Shown here piece by piece: positions 11,976-24,300 of a DNA stretch of 64,000 bases (position 1 is the stretch's first letter; every line of letters begins with the position of its first letter). The notes beneath the pieces were generated by a model. The model did no database searches and was not told the DNA's origin. It was given only the letters and a program-made list of their open reading frames with translations. Source of the DNA: Bolinopsis microptera (Eukaryota > Ctenophora > Tentaculata > Lobata > Bolinopsidae); assembly GCF_026151205.1 (NCBI RefSeq), contig NC_087079.1, positions 18,305,287 through 18,369,286 on the forward strand. The letters are read 5' to 3'. The position numbers were made by a program, and so were the translations under genes.

Positions 11976-12302
11976 CTAGGTCATGTTGCTGCATCTTCCT
12001 CCAAAGTGCTTGCTTGTGGTGGAAGAAGCATCCTCTCTTGGTAGTATACAGGTTGTCTCCACAGCGTTTATCAGGGCTCTCTCGTAGTCACTCATGACAG
12101 ATTGAGGGTCGACTCCAAAAGCAAGGAGCTCATCCAAGAGGGCTTCATAATGTCCAACAGCATCAGCAATTAGGTGTTTCGTAGGGAGGTCAGTATCGGA
12201 AGCTTTCCGTTTCATATGCTGCTTTGCTGTGTGGACAGAGTTTGCTGCAGGAGTAGGAGGGTGGGAATAAGTCTTCGTACTGGTCACAGTAGTGTCGTTC
12301 AT
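11976..12302 (-). pseudogene. Transposase-like fragment
   Basis: An ATG-initiated 108-codon frame contains VMSDYERALINAVETTC, a pattern seen in MULE-type and related transposases around a conserved acidic position (MSDFE-x-A-x-x-NA). The surrounding residues (a Ser/Thr/Lys-rich N-terminus and a short C-terminal tail) do not extend the match. It is far shorter than a transposase and lies in the opposite orientation to the hAT fragment at 12780, so it is read as a remnant. Confidence 0.4.
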
Positions 12303-12644
12303 CAGACTGAGACGTCCGGAGCAGATCTTCCCAGTGGATCGCCAGTAGGTCCTGTCGTCGCGCTTCTAATTATCCAGGCAGTAGCGGTATCCGTCGTGGA
12401 TAACGTTTCTTGAACCAGTAGTGCGTCCAGGAATGGAGGTGATTGAAGAATACATGTTGATGTTGTTCGATGCTTTGGTAGAATCATCGTGACTTTATAT
12501 ATGGCCCAAGAATATGAACTTGTTATCCAAATCGGAGATATACCTTCATACGATACGTGTGATAGGAATGAGGATCATATGCTGCTTAAGAGTTACCCGG
12601 TGGATCACACACTGCATACGTGGCTTGAACTGACCCGAAGGAAT

Positions 12645-13460
12645 TGTGCTAAGATGAGAAGTATGTATCATACGTAATTTTCAAAGTATCGTACAAGTAC
12701 GTACTTTTAAAATACTGCGGAAAAGTACGCAGATACAATAATGTAGTGCACGTGTCGGCAGCTAGATACAGCTAGACTGATGAAGTTTGACAGCGGTATC
12801 GCCCTGAGAGAACTCCAGCATTACAGGCTAAATGTGGACAGCGAGGGGCTCAATTTATACACCGAAGTGGATTCGTTGCAGAATCTACCAAATCCTATGT
12901 TGTATTGGAGATACTATAGCCCACAGAGTTATGAGGTTCTCCATTTGATCGCTAGAAAAGTTTTTAGTGTTCTGACTTCTTCCTCAGTTTGTGAACAAAA
13001 TTTTAGAGACATGGAGTATATATCTACTGCAGTAGAAGACTACGCACTAAGCCTGAGAGATTCAACAAATTGATCTACATCTACTCTAATGCAAAACTGA
13101 AACGTTAAAGCTGAAAGTAAATTTGATCTGTTGAAATGATGATGCTAGAAAGTTCATTGTTTTTTGTTTTGATGAAATGATGAAGCTTATTAAACTTTCT
13201 TTGTTATCTGCGATTGAGTGTTTCTATTATCTCCATGAATATGGCTTTCAAAAGCATCATGACAATGAAATTTCAATCGTGGAAGTCGGGAGTTTCCAAT
13301 AAATAAAACGTCGGATCTAAAAAACGTTACATCGCGCCTGTGAAAATAAGTTTGAAAATTTTTTGAATCGTACACTGAGGTATCATACGTACTTTTCAAA
13401 ATAAAGTACAAGTACGTACTTTTCGCCCGGTATCATACATACTTCTCATCTTAGGAATTG
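12645..13460. repeat. Nested inverted repeat around the hAT fragment
   Basis: The sequence AAGATGAGAAGTATGTAT and following CATACGTA / GTACAAGTACGTACTTTT at 12650-12705 recurs inverted at 13385-13455. The enclosed 0.8 kb could be a separate inserted unit inside the 2.2-kb element. Confidence 0.5.
12780..13073 (+). pseudogene. hAT transposase C-terminal dimerisation-domain fragment
   Basis: The 97-codon frame contains NPMLYWRYYSPQSYEVLHL followed by IARKVFSVLTSSSVCEQNF. This is the hallmark of the hAT C-terminal dimerisation domain (P-x-x-YW...L...A...LS...SSS-x-CE-x-x-F). The domain ends near the frame's stop, but the RNase H-like catalytic core that should lie upstream is absent. The fragment sits between inverted copies of a short motif (12650-12725 and 13380-13455), so it may have been brought in by a smaller nested element. 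Confidence 0.6.
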
Positions 13461-13749
13461 TGATCAGTGGATCACTTCGAAACACGTGATGTGAACCGAC
13501 GAATCGTATTCGCAAGATCAATTCGAAATAAGTGACGTGAACCGACCCGACGAATCACTTACCTAATGGTCCATAAGAAGGATAGGATGTGACCTGAGCT
13601 TGGAAATAAGTCAGGATATTTTGTCGCAGTAGAGTACGCTACCTGGATGGTAGTGCGACACGTACCCTAGTGCGACAGAGGGTGTTTTTGTCGGACTTCG
13701 CACTAGAGTACGTGTCGCATTACAGTACGTGTCGCACTACAGTAAGATT

Positions 13750-16214
13750 ACCATTTCTCTAAGTAGATCTTGAAGTGAAAATCGTTTCCGATTTTACTTT
13801 TAGCGTTGATGTCGCTGAAAATTTCCGTGGTTTTTAGATTTGCCAAAAGCAAAAGTTCTTACTTCTTTCTGATCAAGGTATTCCATTAGCGTTGCATCAC
13901 CATTAGCCTTAGGTAAAGGTATAAAATTCGATAACTGTTTTATCGTCTTATCGGTATCCGCATGATTTTCTGATCTAATTCTACCGGCCGAATGGCAAAG
14001 CGATAAACATTATTTTTCATAACACATCCGCGTTTTCCAACCAGTTTAAGTTAAACAAGGTTAACGGTGACCAGTCCTGTGGACAATGACATGGAGCCTA
14101 TTACCTATGACTATAAATTTATAATAATGCAATTCACAGAATTGCATTTTGACGTACTTTTGGGAGTACCAAAAGCGCGCAAACTAAATATATTTGACGC
14201 GCGAATCTGTTTTTGAAAGAAACTGATCAAAGTGAAAGAGAATCTAATTTGTAATAACATCGCGCGGGGAATAATATTGGTCACGTACGTGTAATAATAA
14301 AACTATACTATACCTAAGTATACGAATACCTAACGATTCCCTTAAAAATAAGGATAATCTATAAATCACTTTGACGTGGGACTGGGAAGCTATTCTCGCA
14401 CATAACTTACGAATCCAAAATTACTAGGTCTAGAGAAGGTTCCAAAATCAAACCAGCAATGATAAGTTTATCTTATTGAACTTTAATTAACTTTAATTTT
14501 GAATCGACACCAATTCAAATTGAACGCTCGAGAGTCTGAGAAGAGGCCCCAGCTAGGGCATAGCGTACATATATTAATATCCGTTTAACCTTAAAGTTAA
14601 ATAGTCTGCCCATTTACGTTCAAGTCAACGCCCGTACGTAAACGTTTGAATGCCTCCGGGCTCCGAGCGTTCATTTTAATGTCCGTTTTTAACTTTAAAT
14701 GGATACAATGAGATAAAACTATGTTGTCGGAATTAGACAGTAAATAAACAATAATGAATAAAAATAAGTCACTAGTATAGCAATAAGCAAATAATAATAA
14801 AATTATTGCTCCTTAATTCGTGAATTTTCCGTGGTTTTTAGATTTGCCAAAAGCAAAAGTTCTTACTTCTTTCTGATCAAGGTATTCCATTAGCGTTGCA
14901 TCACCATTAGCCTTAGGTAAAGGTATAAAATTCGATAACTGTTTTATCGTCTTATCGGTATCCGCATGATTTTCTGATCTAATTCTACCGGCCGAATGGC
15001 AAAGCGATAAACATTATTTTTCATAACACATCCGCGTTTTCCAACCAGTTTAAGTTAAACAAGGTTAACGGTGACCAGTCCTGTGGACAATGACATGGAG
15101 CCTATTACCTATGACTACAAATTTATAATAATGCAATTCACATAATTGCATTTTGACGTACTTTTGGGAGTACCAAAAGCGCGCAAACTAAATATATTTG
15201 ACGCGCGAATCTGTTTTTGAAAGAAACTGATTAAAGTGAAAGAGAATCTAATTTGTAATAACATCGCGCGGGGAATAATATTGGTCACGTACGTGTAATA
15301 ATAAAACTATACTATACCTAAGTATACGAATACCTAACGATTCCCTTAAAAATAAGGATAATCTATAAATCACTTTGACGTGGGACTGGGAAGCTATTCT
15401 CGCACATAACTTACGAATCCAAAATTACTAGGTCTAGAGAAGGTTCCAAAATCAAACCAGCAATGATAAGTTTATCTTATTGAACTTTAATTAACTTTAA
15501 TTTTGAATCGACACCAATTCAAATTGAACGCTCGAGAGTCTGAGAAGAGGCCCCAGCTAGGGCATAGCGTACATATATTAATATCCGTTTAACCTTAAAG
15601 TTAAATAGTCTGCCCATTTACGTTCAAGTCAACGCCCGTACGTAAACGTTTGAATGCCTCCGGGCTCCGAGCGTTCATTTTAATGTCCGTTTTTAACTTT
15701 AAATGGATACAATGAGATAAAACTATGTTGTCGGAATTAGACAGTAAATAAACAATAATGAATAAAAATAAGTCACTAGTATAGCAATAAGCAAATAATA
15801 ATAAAATTATTGCTCCTTAATTCGTGAATTTTTCATAAGACGCAAACTTGTGTTAACATAAATATAATAACATAAATAATAATATTAATAAGGTCTCGCT
15901 GCTTGTTAACTGTGAGGCGGTTTCTTTTTTTGTTTATCACCCAGTCGTACAAGCTCCAATTCGTCTCACAGGGTGAGGCTGATGTCGATTGCGACAGCGC
16001 TTTCATTGGAAAACTCTGTAGTTCGGGTACCTCTCAACCGAAGTTGCTCCACCAAGAGACTGGACCGTCAGAATCTTGGCTAAAACTTGAGGCAGCGTCA
16101 GTAGAGAATAAGCCTCTTGTCTCTCGGTAGAACGTGTACTGCGAAATTAAAGTATCTTCTTCTTTGTTGCGCCGTCACACCACGTGTCCATGACATCTAG
16201 AAACTCCTTCCAGA
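13750..16214. repeat. Right palindrome arm containing a 1,004-bp tandem duplication
   Basis: The right arm carries two direct copies of about 1,004 bp, 13823-14826 and 14827-15830, almost identical. The left arm carries this segment once. The join at about 14826 places TTCCGTGGTTTTTAGATTTG directly after GTGAATT. The segment after 15830 matches the outer part of the left arm. Confidence 0.8.
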
Positions 16215-18117
16215 CATCCTGATTCGTGTGTTTATCATATCCCTGATATATAAGCCGGGTGAACACAAAACCCTACTGAATGTAGGGGGGAATGGAGCTC
16301 GAGCCACCTTTTGTTGGCAAGACTAATCATATCGCTTTTATAGTTCAATTGCGAAAAGCAAAATTTGCTAACTTTAAGGTGAACAGATAATATTTGTAAT
16401 AAATTACACCGATGAAACCAACAGGAATCTTAAGACTATTGTCTGAAAATCTAAGCAAGACTATTATCGGCTCGAGAATTGAGCATAAATAGTCGACTTC
16501 TATCCAGAAACCTAGGAGAATCAGGGGACATCCTGTTGTCAATTTATGGGAGGTCGACTTTACTGCTTTGATCACAGACGTCCGATACAGCAGCGGAAGC
16601 GCAAGATCTGCTGATGAGCAATTCCGTCGGTCTGTACCTAATCAATGACGGCTAAACTAGGTAAATTTGCGCATGAACCTTTCAATATTATAGATTATAC
16701 TTTTCCGAGCCACCGAATTGAGCCTGTATTGTTCTATGGCTGAGACCCATTGGATATCGGTTAGTAGCTGTCTGAAAACTATAAGCGTATTAATGGCTGT
16801 TACAGTAGGCCCTCAACAGTTGAATACCATCCCCAAGCCAACAGTGATGATTAGTCGAAGCATAATGAAACTAGCCAAGTATTTAGCGAGACACAATGAT
16901 GAACTGGCCGATCAAGCACTTTTTGGGATTCCCAGCATAAAATAACAACACCTGTTTCCAAACAGTTAAAGTTAAAGATTATAAACTTACCGTTGCCTAA
17001 TTCTGAGAACATGGAACGCACACGTGCCAATATGATTTTACGCGCGAATTACCCAGAATTAACTGAAACTGAATGCTGAAAGAGAATCTTATCGCGTCGC
17101 GCGGGGAATAATTTTGGTCACGTACATCATTTTGTGTTCCCTTTTAAATACAATTACCAGTGCAGAGAGTAGTTTCAGAATCAGAAACGCAAATTCAACT
17201 TGCAAAGATTAATTTACCTGGGTAACCTCGCTCAGGCTTTTGTATTTATTAAGTTAAACACATTGATTTAACATTGAACATATTATGGCGATTAAAAATA
17301 TGCCTATAGCAGATAGGGCGGAATGACAGGTTCAGCAACGCCCAGGAATTACAAGCAGCAAATTCTGCTACTGCTAGTGCTATCAGTATCACGGAGAATC
17401 GAAGCAAATATTATAGTGGTACCGTGGCATGTCCATTCTGGGTCAGCGTTGTATATACTTATATATGTTGCATGGATAAGTCCCTGCTTGCTGTTGGCGT
17501 TGCTGCGGCGAGGCTGGCTGGAATAATTGTCGGAGAACTCTTTGGCTTCGTACTCTCTTCACTTCTTTCTCCGCACAAAACTGTTCAATCCGTGGGAGGC
17601 CCTGTTATTCAAATAAAGTTCTGAACCCTTAATCAAGCGTTTAGTTCTAAAACTTTGGTAATGGAAATTGTAGTTTTGTAGCTTTTCTCATAACTATCGT
17701 CCTATCGAACTGATGATCAATAAACATCACGCGGTTTGCTACAATCAAGTTAGTATAAGGAGTCGTTTACATATCAGCAGAGGGGTCTTCCAAATTGCAA
17801 ATGATTACGATTGACCATATAATATTGTAATTTTGGCACAATAGCACAATACTAATAGCGATACCCGGATTTAACATTTAAACAATTTGTAATCGTATTG
17901 CCATGCAGTGTTTGTGTAACTGTAGTACTAGTTGGTAATCGCTTTTCTTGTCAAAAAGTTAATATTTGTTTCCTTCGATAGTAAATTATTTTGTCCCAAA
18001 TTCATATATTTTCTAATAATACAAAATTGTTTTTAGACCAATTATACAATGTCAATAAGTCATGTGGCATGTAAGGCGCCAAAGACAAATTGCTAAAAGG
18101 CTCGGCGCAACTGCAGA
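16215..18117 (+). other. Right interior flank of the large element
   Basis: Several short open frames lie here: a 75-codon frame ending 16945, and overlapping 67- and 66-codon hydrophobic frames at 17323-17624. None has a recognised domain, a conserved motif or clear splice sites. Parts resemble inverted sequence from 10.6-11.0 kb, so this is probably the outer, more diverged part of the palindrome. Confidence 0.3.
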
Positions 18118-18390
18118 AAACTGCTACTAACTGCCACAAACTGCCACTAACTGCTACAAACTGCCACTAACTGCTACTAACTGCCACTAACTGCTGCAAA
18201 CTGCGCGCGCAGTGCGTGGGCGCGATTGTAGCAGTTAGTGGCAGTTAGTGGCAGTTAGTGGCAGTTTGTAGCAGTTAGTGGCAGTTTGTAACAGTTAGTG
18301 GCAGTTTGTGGCAGTTAGTGGCAGTTTGTGGCAGTTAGTGGCAGTTTGTAGCAGTTAGTGACAGTTTCTTTGCACTTTGCTCCTCCTGTG
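18118..18390. repeat. Right terminal inverted repeat with decamer array
   Basis: This is the mirror image of the left terminus. Forward decamers lie at 18118-18200, the GC-rich centre CGCGCAGTGCGTGGGCGCGA is near 18205-18225, and inverted decamers run to 18365. The end is TTTCTTTGCACTTTGCTCCT followed by CCTGTG at 18390. The satellite resumes at once. Confidence 0.75.
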
Positions 18391-21300
18391 GCAACCAATT
18401 AACCAATCAACTATAAATGGCATATGACACGATTGAGGTGCTGGAAGTTTGATTCCGGTCGGAGGAAGCTCACAGCAGAAAGCTTAACAAGACAAAAATT
18501 TGTATTTTCCAAATGCTGTCCCATTTTCAGATATGAAAATTTCTGAACACAAATTTGACAGATTGGATGAAATTTATGCCCAGAAACCTATTAATCAGTT
18601 AATTGATGATGGTATGAAACCAAATTGGGGTACTGGAAGTCAAAATCTCGAAGAAAATAGGAAAATCATATTGTCCCATAGTCTGTCCCATTTTCAGTTT
18701 TTGAAGATGAAATTTCCAGGACCGAAATTTTACAGTTTTGACCGAATTTCTGACCTGCAACCAATTAGTCAATCAACTATAGATGGCATATGACACGATT
18801 GAGGTGCTGGAAGTTTGATTCCGGTCGGAGGAAGCTCACAGCAGAAAGCTTAACAAGACAAAAATTTGTATTTTCCAAATGCTGTCCCATTTTCAGATAT
18901 GAAAATTTCTGAACACAAATTTGACAGATTGGATGAAATTTAAGCCCAGAAACCTATTAATCAGTTAATTGATGATGATTTGAAACCAAATTGGGGTACT
19001 GAAAGTCAAAATCTGGAAGAAAATTGGAAAATCATATTGTCCCATAGTCTGTCCCATTTTCAGTTTTTGAAGATGAAATTTCCAGGACCGAAATTTTACA
19101 GTTTTGACCGAATTTCTGACCTGCAACCAATTAGCCAATCAACTATAAATGGCATATGACACGATTGAGGTGCTGGAAGTTTGATTCCGGTCGGAGGAAG
19201 CTCACAGCAGAAAGCTTAACAAGACGAAAATTTGTATTTTCCAAATGCTGTCCCATTTTCAGATATGAAAATTTCTGAACACAAATTTGACAGATTGGAT
19301 GAAATTTATGCCCAGAAACCTATTAATCAGTTAATTGATGATGATTTGAAACCAAATTGGGGTACTGGAAGTCAAAATATCGAAGAAAATAGGAAAATCA
19401 TATTGTCCCATAATCTGTCCCATTTTCAGTTTTTGAAGATGAAATTTCCAGGACCGAAATTTTACAGTTTTGACCGAATTTCTGACCTGCAACCAATTAG
19501 TCAATCAACTATAGATGGCATATGACACGATTGAGGTGCCGGAAGTTTGATTCCGGTCGGAGGAAGCTCACAGCAGAAAGCTTAACAAGACGAAAATTTG
19601 TATTTTCCAAATGCTGTCCCATTTTCAGATATGAAAATTTCTGAACACAAATTTGACAGATTTGATAAACTTTTTGCCCAGAAACCAATTAGTCAGTTAA
19701 TTGATGATGGTATGAAACCAAATTGGGGTACTGGAAGTCAAAATCTCGAAGAAAATAGGAAAATCATATTGTCCCATAGTCTGTCCCATTTTCAGTTTTT
19801 GAAGATGAAATTTCCAGGACCGAAATTTTACAGTTTTGACCGAATTTCTGACCTGCAACTAATTAGCCAATCAACTATAGATGGCATATGACACGATTGA
19901 GGTCCTGGAAGTTTGATTCCGGTCGGAGGAAGCTCACAGCAGAAAGCTTAACAAGACGAAAATTTGTATTTTCCAAATGCTGTCCCATTTTCAGATATGA
20001 AAATTTCTGAACACAAATTTGACAGATTTGATGAAATTTTTGCCCAGAAACCAATTAGCCAGTTAATTGATGATGGTATGAAACCAAATTGGGGTACTGG
20101 AAGTCAAAATCTGGAAGAAAATTGGAAAATCATATTGTCCCATAGTCTGTCCCATTTTCAGTTTTTGAAGATGAAATTTCCAGGACCGAAATTTTACAGT
20201 TTTGACCGAATTTCTGACCTGCAACTAATTAGTAAATCAACTATAGATGGCATATGACACGATTGAGGTGCTGGAAGTTTGATTCCGGTCGGAGGAAGCT
20301 CACAGCAGAAAGCTTAACAAGACGAAAATTTGTATTTTCCAAATGCTGTCCCATTTTCAGATATGAAAATTTCTAAACACAAATTTGACAGATTTGATGA
20401 AATTTTTGCCCAGAAACCAATTAGCCAGTTAATTGATGATGGTATGAAACCAAATTGGGGTACTGGAAGTCAAAATCTGGAAGAAAATTGGAAAATCATA
20501 TTGTCCCATAATCTGTCCCATTTTCAGTTTTTGAAGATGAAATTTCCAGGACCGAAATTTTACAGTTTTGACCGAATTTCTGACCTGCAACCAATTAGTC
20601 AATCAACTATAGTTGGCATATGACACGATTGTGGTGCTAGAAGTTTGATTCCGGTCGGAGGAAGCTCACAGCAGAAAGCTTAACAAGACGAAAATTTGTA
20701 TTTTCCAAATGCTGTCCCATTTTCAGATATGAAAATTTCTGAACACAAATTTGACAGATTTGATGAAATTTTTGCCCAGAAACCAATTAGCCAGTTAATT
20801 GATGATGGTATGAAACCAAATTGGGGTACTGGAAGTCAAAATCTGGAAGAAAATTGGAAAATCATATTGTCCCATAATCTGTCCCATTTTCAGTTTTTGA
20901 AGATGAAATTTCCAGGACCGAAATTTTACAGTTTTGACCGAATTTCTGACCTGCAACCAATTAGTCAATCAACTATAGTTGGCATATGACACGATTGTGG
21001 TGCTAGAAGTTTGATTCCGGTCGGAGGAAGCTCACAGCAGAAAGCTTAACAAGACAAAAATTTGTAATTTCCAAATGCTGTCCCATTTTCAGATATGAAA
21101 ATTTCTGAACACAAATTTGACAGATTGGATGAAATTTATGCCCAGAAAACTATTAATCAGTTAATTGATGATGATTTGAAACCAAATTGGGGTACTGGAA
21201 GTCAAAATCTCGAAGAAAATTTGAAAATCATACTGTCCCATAGTCTGTCCCATTTTCAGTTTTTGAAGATGAAATTTCCAGGACCGAAATTTTACAGTTT

Positions 21301-24300
21301 TGACCGAATTTCTGACCTGCAACCAATTAGCCAATCAACTATAAATGGCATATGACACGATTGAGGTGCTGGAAGTTTGATTCCGGTCGGAGGAAGCTCA
21401 CAGCAGAAAGCTTAACAAGACGAAAATTTGTATTTTCCAAATGCTGTCCCATTTTCAGATATGAAAATTTCTGAACACAAATTTGACAGATTGGATGAAA
21501 TTTATGCCCAGAAACCTATTAATCAGTTAATTGATGATGGTATGAAACCAAATTGGGGTACTGGAAGTCAAAATCTCGAAGAAAATAGGAAAATCATATT
21601 GTCCCATAGTCTGTCCCATTTTCAGTTTTTGAAGATGAAATTTCCAGGACCGAAATTTTACAGTTTTGACCGAATTTCTGACCTGCAACCAATTAGTCAA
21701 TCAACTATAGATGGCATATGACACGATTGAGGTGCTGGAAGTTTGATTCCGGTCGGAGGAAGCTCACAGCAGAAAGCTTAACAAGACGAAAATTTGTATT
21801 TTCCAAATGCTGTCCCATTTTCAGATATGAAAATTTCTGAACACACATTTGACAGATTTGATAAACTTTTTGCCCAGAAACCAATTAGTCAGTTAATTGA
21901 TGATGGTATGAAACCAAATTGGGGTACTGGAAGTCAAAATCTCGAAGAAAATAGGAAAATCATATTGTCCCATAGTCTGTCCCATTTTCAGTTTTTGAAG
22001 ATGAAATTTCCAGGACCGAAATTTTACAGTTTTGACCGAATTTCTGACCTGCAACTAATTAGCCAATCAACTATAGATGGCATATGACACGATTGAGGTC
22101 CTGGAAGTTTGATTCCGGTCGGAGGAAGCTCACAGCAGAAAGCTTAACAAGACGAAAATTTGTATTTTCCAAATGCTGTCCCATTTTCAGATATGAAAAT
22201 TTCTGAACACAAATTTGACAGATTTGATGAAATTTTTGCCCAGAAACCAATTAGCCAGTTAATTGATGATGGTATGAAACCAAATTGGGGTACTGGAAGT
22301 CAAAATCTGGAAGAAAATTGGAAAATCATATTGTCCCATAGTCTGTCCCATTTTCAGTTTTTGAAGATGAAATTTCCAGGACCGAAATTTTACAGTTTTG
22401 ACCGAATTTCTGACCTGCAACCAATTAGTCAATCAACTATAGTTGGCATATGACACGATTGTGGTGCTAGAAGTTTGATTCCGGTCGGAGGAAGCTCACA
22501 GCAGAAAGCTTAACAAGACAAAAATTTGTATTTTCCAAATGCTGTCCCATTTTCAGATATGAAAATTTCTGAACACAAATTTGACAGATTTGATGAAATT
22601 TTTGCCCAGAAACCAATTAGCCAGTTAATTGATGATGGTATGAAACCAAATTGGGGTACTGGAAGTCAAAATCTGGAAGAAAATTGGAAAATCATATTGT
22701 CCCATAATCTGTCCCATTTTCAGTTTTTGAAGATGAAATTTCCAGGACCGAAATTTTACAGTTTTGACCGAATTTCTGACCTGCAACCAATTAGTCAATC
22801 AACTATAGTTGGCATATGACACGATTGTGGTGCTAGAAGTTTGATTCCGGTCGGAGGAAGCTCACAGCAGAAAGCTTAACAAGACAAAAATTTGTATTTT
22901 CCAAATGCTGTCCCATTTTCAGATATGAAAATTTCTGAACACAAATTTGACAGATTGGATGAAATTTAAGCCCAGAAACCTATTAATCAGTTAATTGATG
23001 ATGATTTGAAACCAAATTGGGGTACTGAAAGTCAAAATCTGGAAGAAAATTGGAAAATCATATTGTCCCATAGTCTGTCCCATTTTCAGTTTTTGAAGAT
23101 GAAATTTCCAGGACCGAAATTTTACAGTTTTGACCGAATTTCTGACCTGCAACCAATTAGCCAATCAACTATAAATGGCATATGACACGATTGAGGTGCT
23201 GGAAGTTTGATTCCGGTCGGAGGAAGCTCACAGCAGAAAGCTTAACAAGACGAAAATTTGTATTTTCCAAATGCTGTCCCATTTTCAGATATGAAAATTT
23301 CTGAACACAAATTTGACAGATTGGATGAAATTTATGCCCAGAAACCTATTAATCAGTTAATTGATGATGATTTGAAACCAAATTGGGGTACTGGAAGTCA
23401 AAATATCGAAGAAAATAGGAAAATCATATTGTCCCATAATCTGTCCCATTTTCAGTTTTTGAAGATGAAATTTCCAGGACCGAAATTTTACAGTTTTGAC
23501 CGAATTTCTGACCTGCAACCAATTAGTCAATCAACTATAGATGGCATATGACACGATTGAGGTGCCGGAAGTTTGATTCCGGTCGGAGGAAGCTCACAGC
23601 AGAAAGCTTAACAAGACGAAAATTTGTATTTTCCAAATACTGTCCCATTTTCAGATATGAAAATTTCTGAACACACATTTGACAGATTTGATAAACTTTT
23701 TGCCCAGAAACCAATTAGTCAGTTAATTGATGATGGTATGAAACCAAATTGGGGTACTGGAAGTCAAAATCTCGAAGAAAATAGGAAAATCATATTGTCC
23801 CATAGTCTGTCCCATTTTCAGTTTTTGAAGATGAAATTTCCAGGACCGAAATTTTACAGTTTTGACCGAATTTCTGACCTGCAACTAATTAGCCAATCAA
23901 CTATAGATGGCATATGACACGATTGAGGTCCTGGAAGTTTGATTCCGGTCGGAGGAAGCTCACAGCAGAAAGCTTAACAAGACGAAAATTTGTATTTTCC
24001 AAATGCTGTCCCATTTTCAGATATGAAAATTTCTGAACACAAATTTGACAGATTTGATGAAATTTTTGCCCAGAAACCAATTAGCCAGTTAATTGATGAT
24101 GGTATGAAACCAAATTGGGGTACTGGAAGTCAAAATCTGGAAGAAAATTGGAAAATCATATTGTCCCATAGTCTGTCCCATTTTCAGTTTTTGAAGATGA
24201 AATTTCCAGGACCGAAATTTTACAGTTTTGACCGAATTTCTGACCTGCAACTAATTAGTAAATCAACTATAGATGGCATATGACACGATTGAGGTGCTGG

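Larger units (their letters stand above)
11567..13744. mobile_element. Decayed hAT-like transposon with terminal inverted repeats
   Basis: The ends TACTGTAGTGCGACACGTA (11567) and its reverse complement (ending 13744) are followed by subterminal repeats of CTAGTGCGACACGTACC type. The subterminal repeats lie at 11570-11765 and 13625-13744. The length is 2,178 bp. The interior has a plus-strand fragment with a hAT dimerisation domain and a minus-strand fragment resembling another transposase, so the coding region is scrambled. No 8-bp target duplication is visible. It lies at the centre of the larger palindrome. Confidence 0.6.
7025..18390. mobile_element. 11.37-kb element with long terminal inverted repeats
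   Basis: The left end begins CACAGGAGGAGCTAAGTGCA at 7025. The right end at 18390 is its reverse complement, with about one mismatch over the first 60 bp. The target sequence GCAA is present at 7021-7024 and 18391-18394, and joining the flanks restores an intact satellite monomer. Each terminus (about 260 bp) is built of a 10-bp repeat (CTGCCACTAA) that itself folds back around a GC-rich centre. The interior holds a second large palindrome, a hAT-like remnant and no intact transposase that I can find, so it is probably non-autonomous. A 4-bp duplication fits several DNA-transposon groups (for example Sola or Chapaev), but the superfamily is unassigned. Confidence 0.75.
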
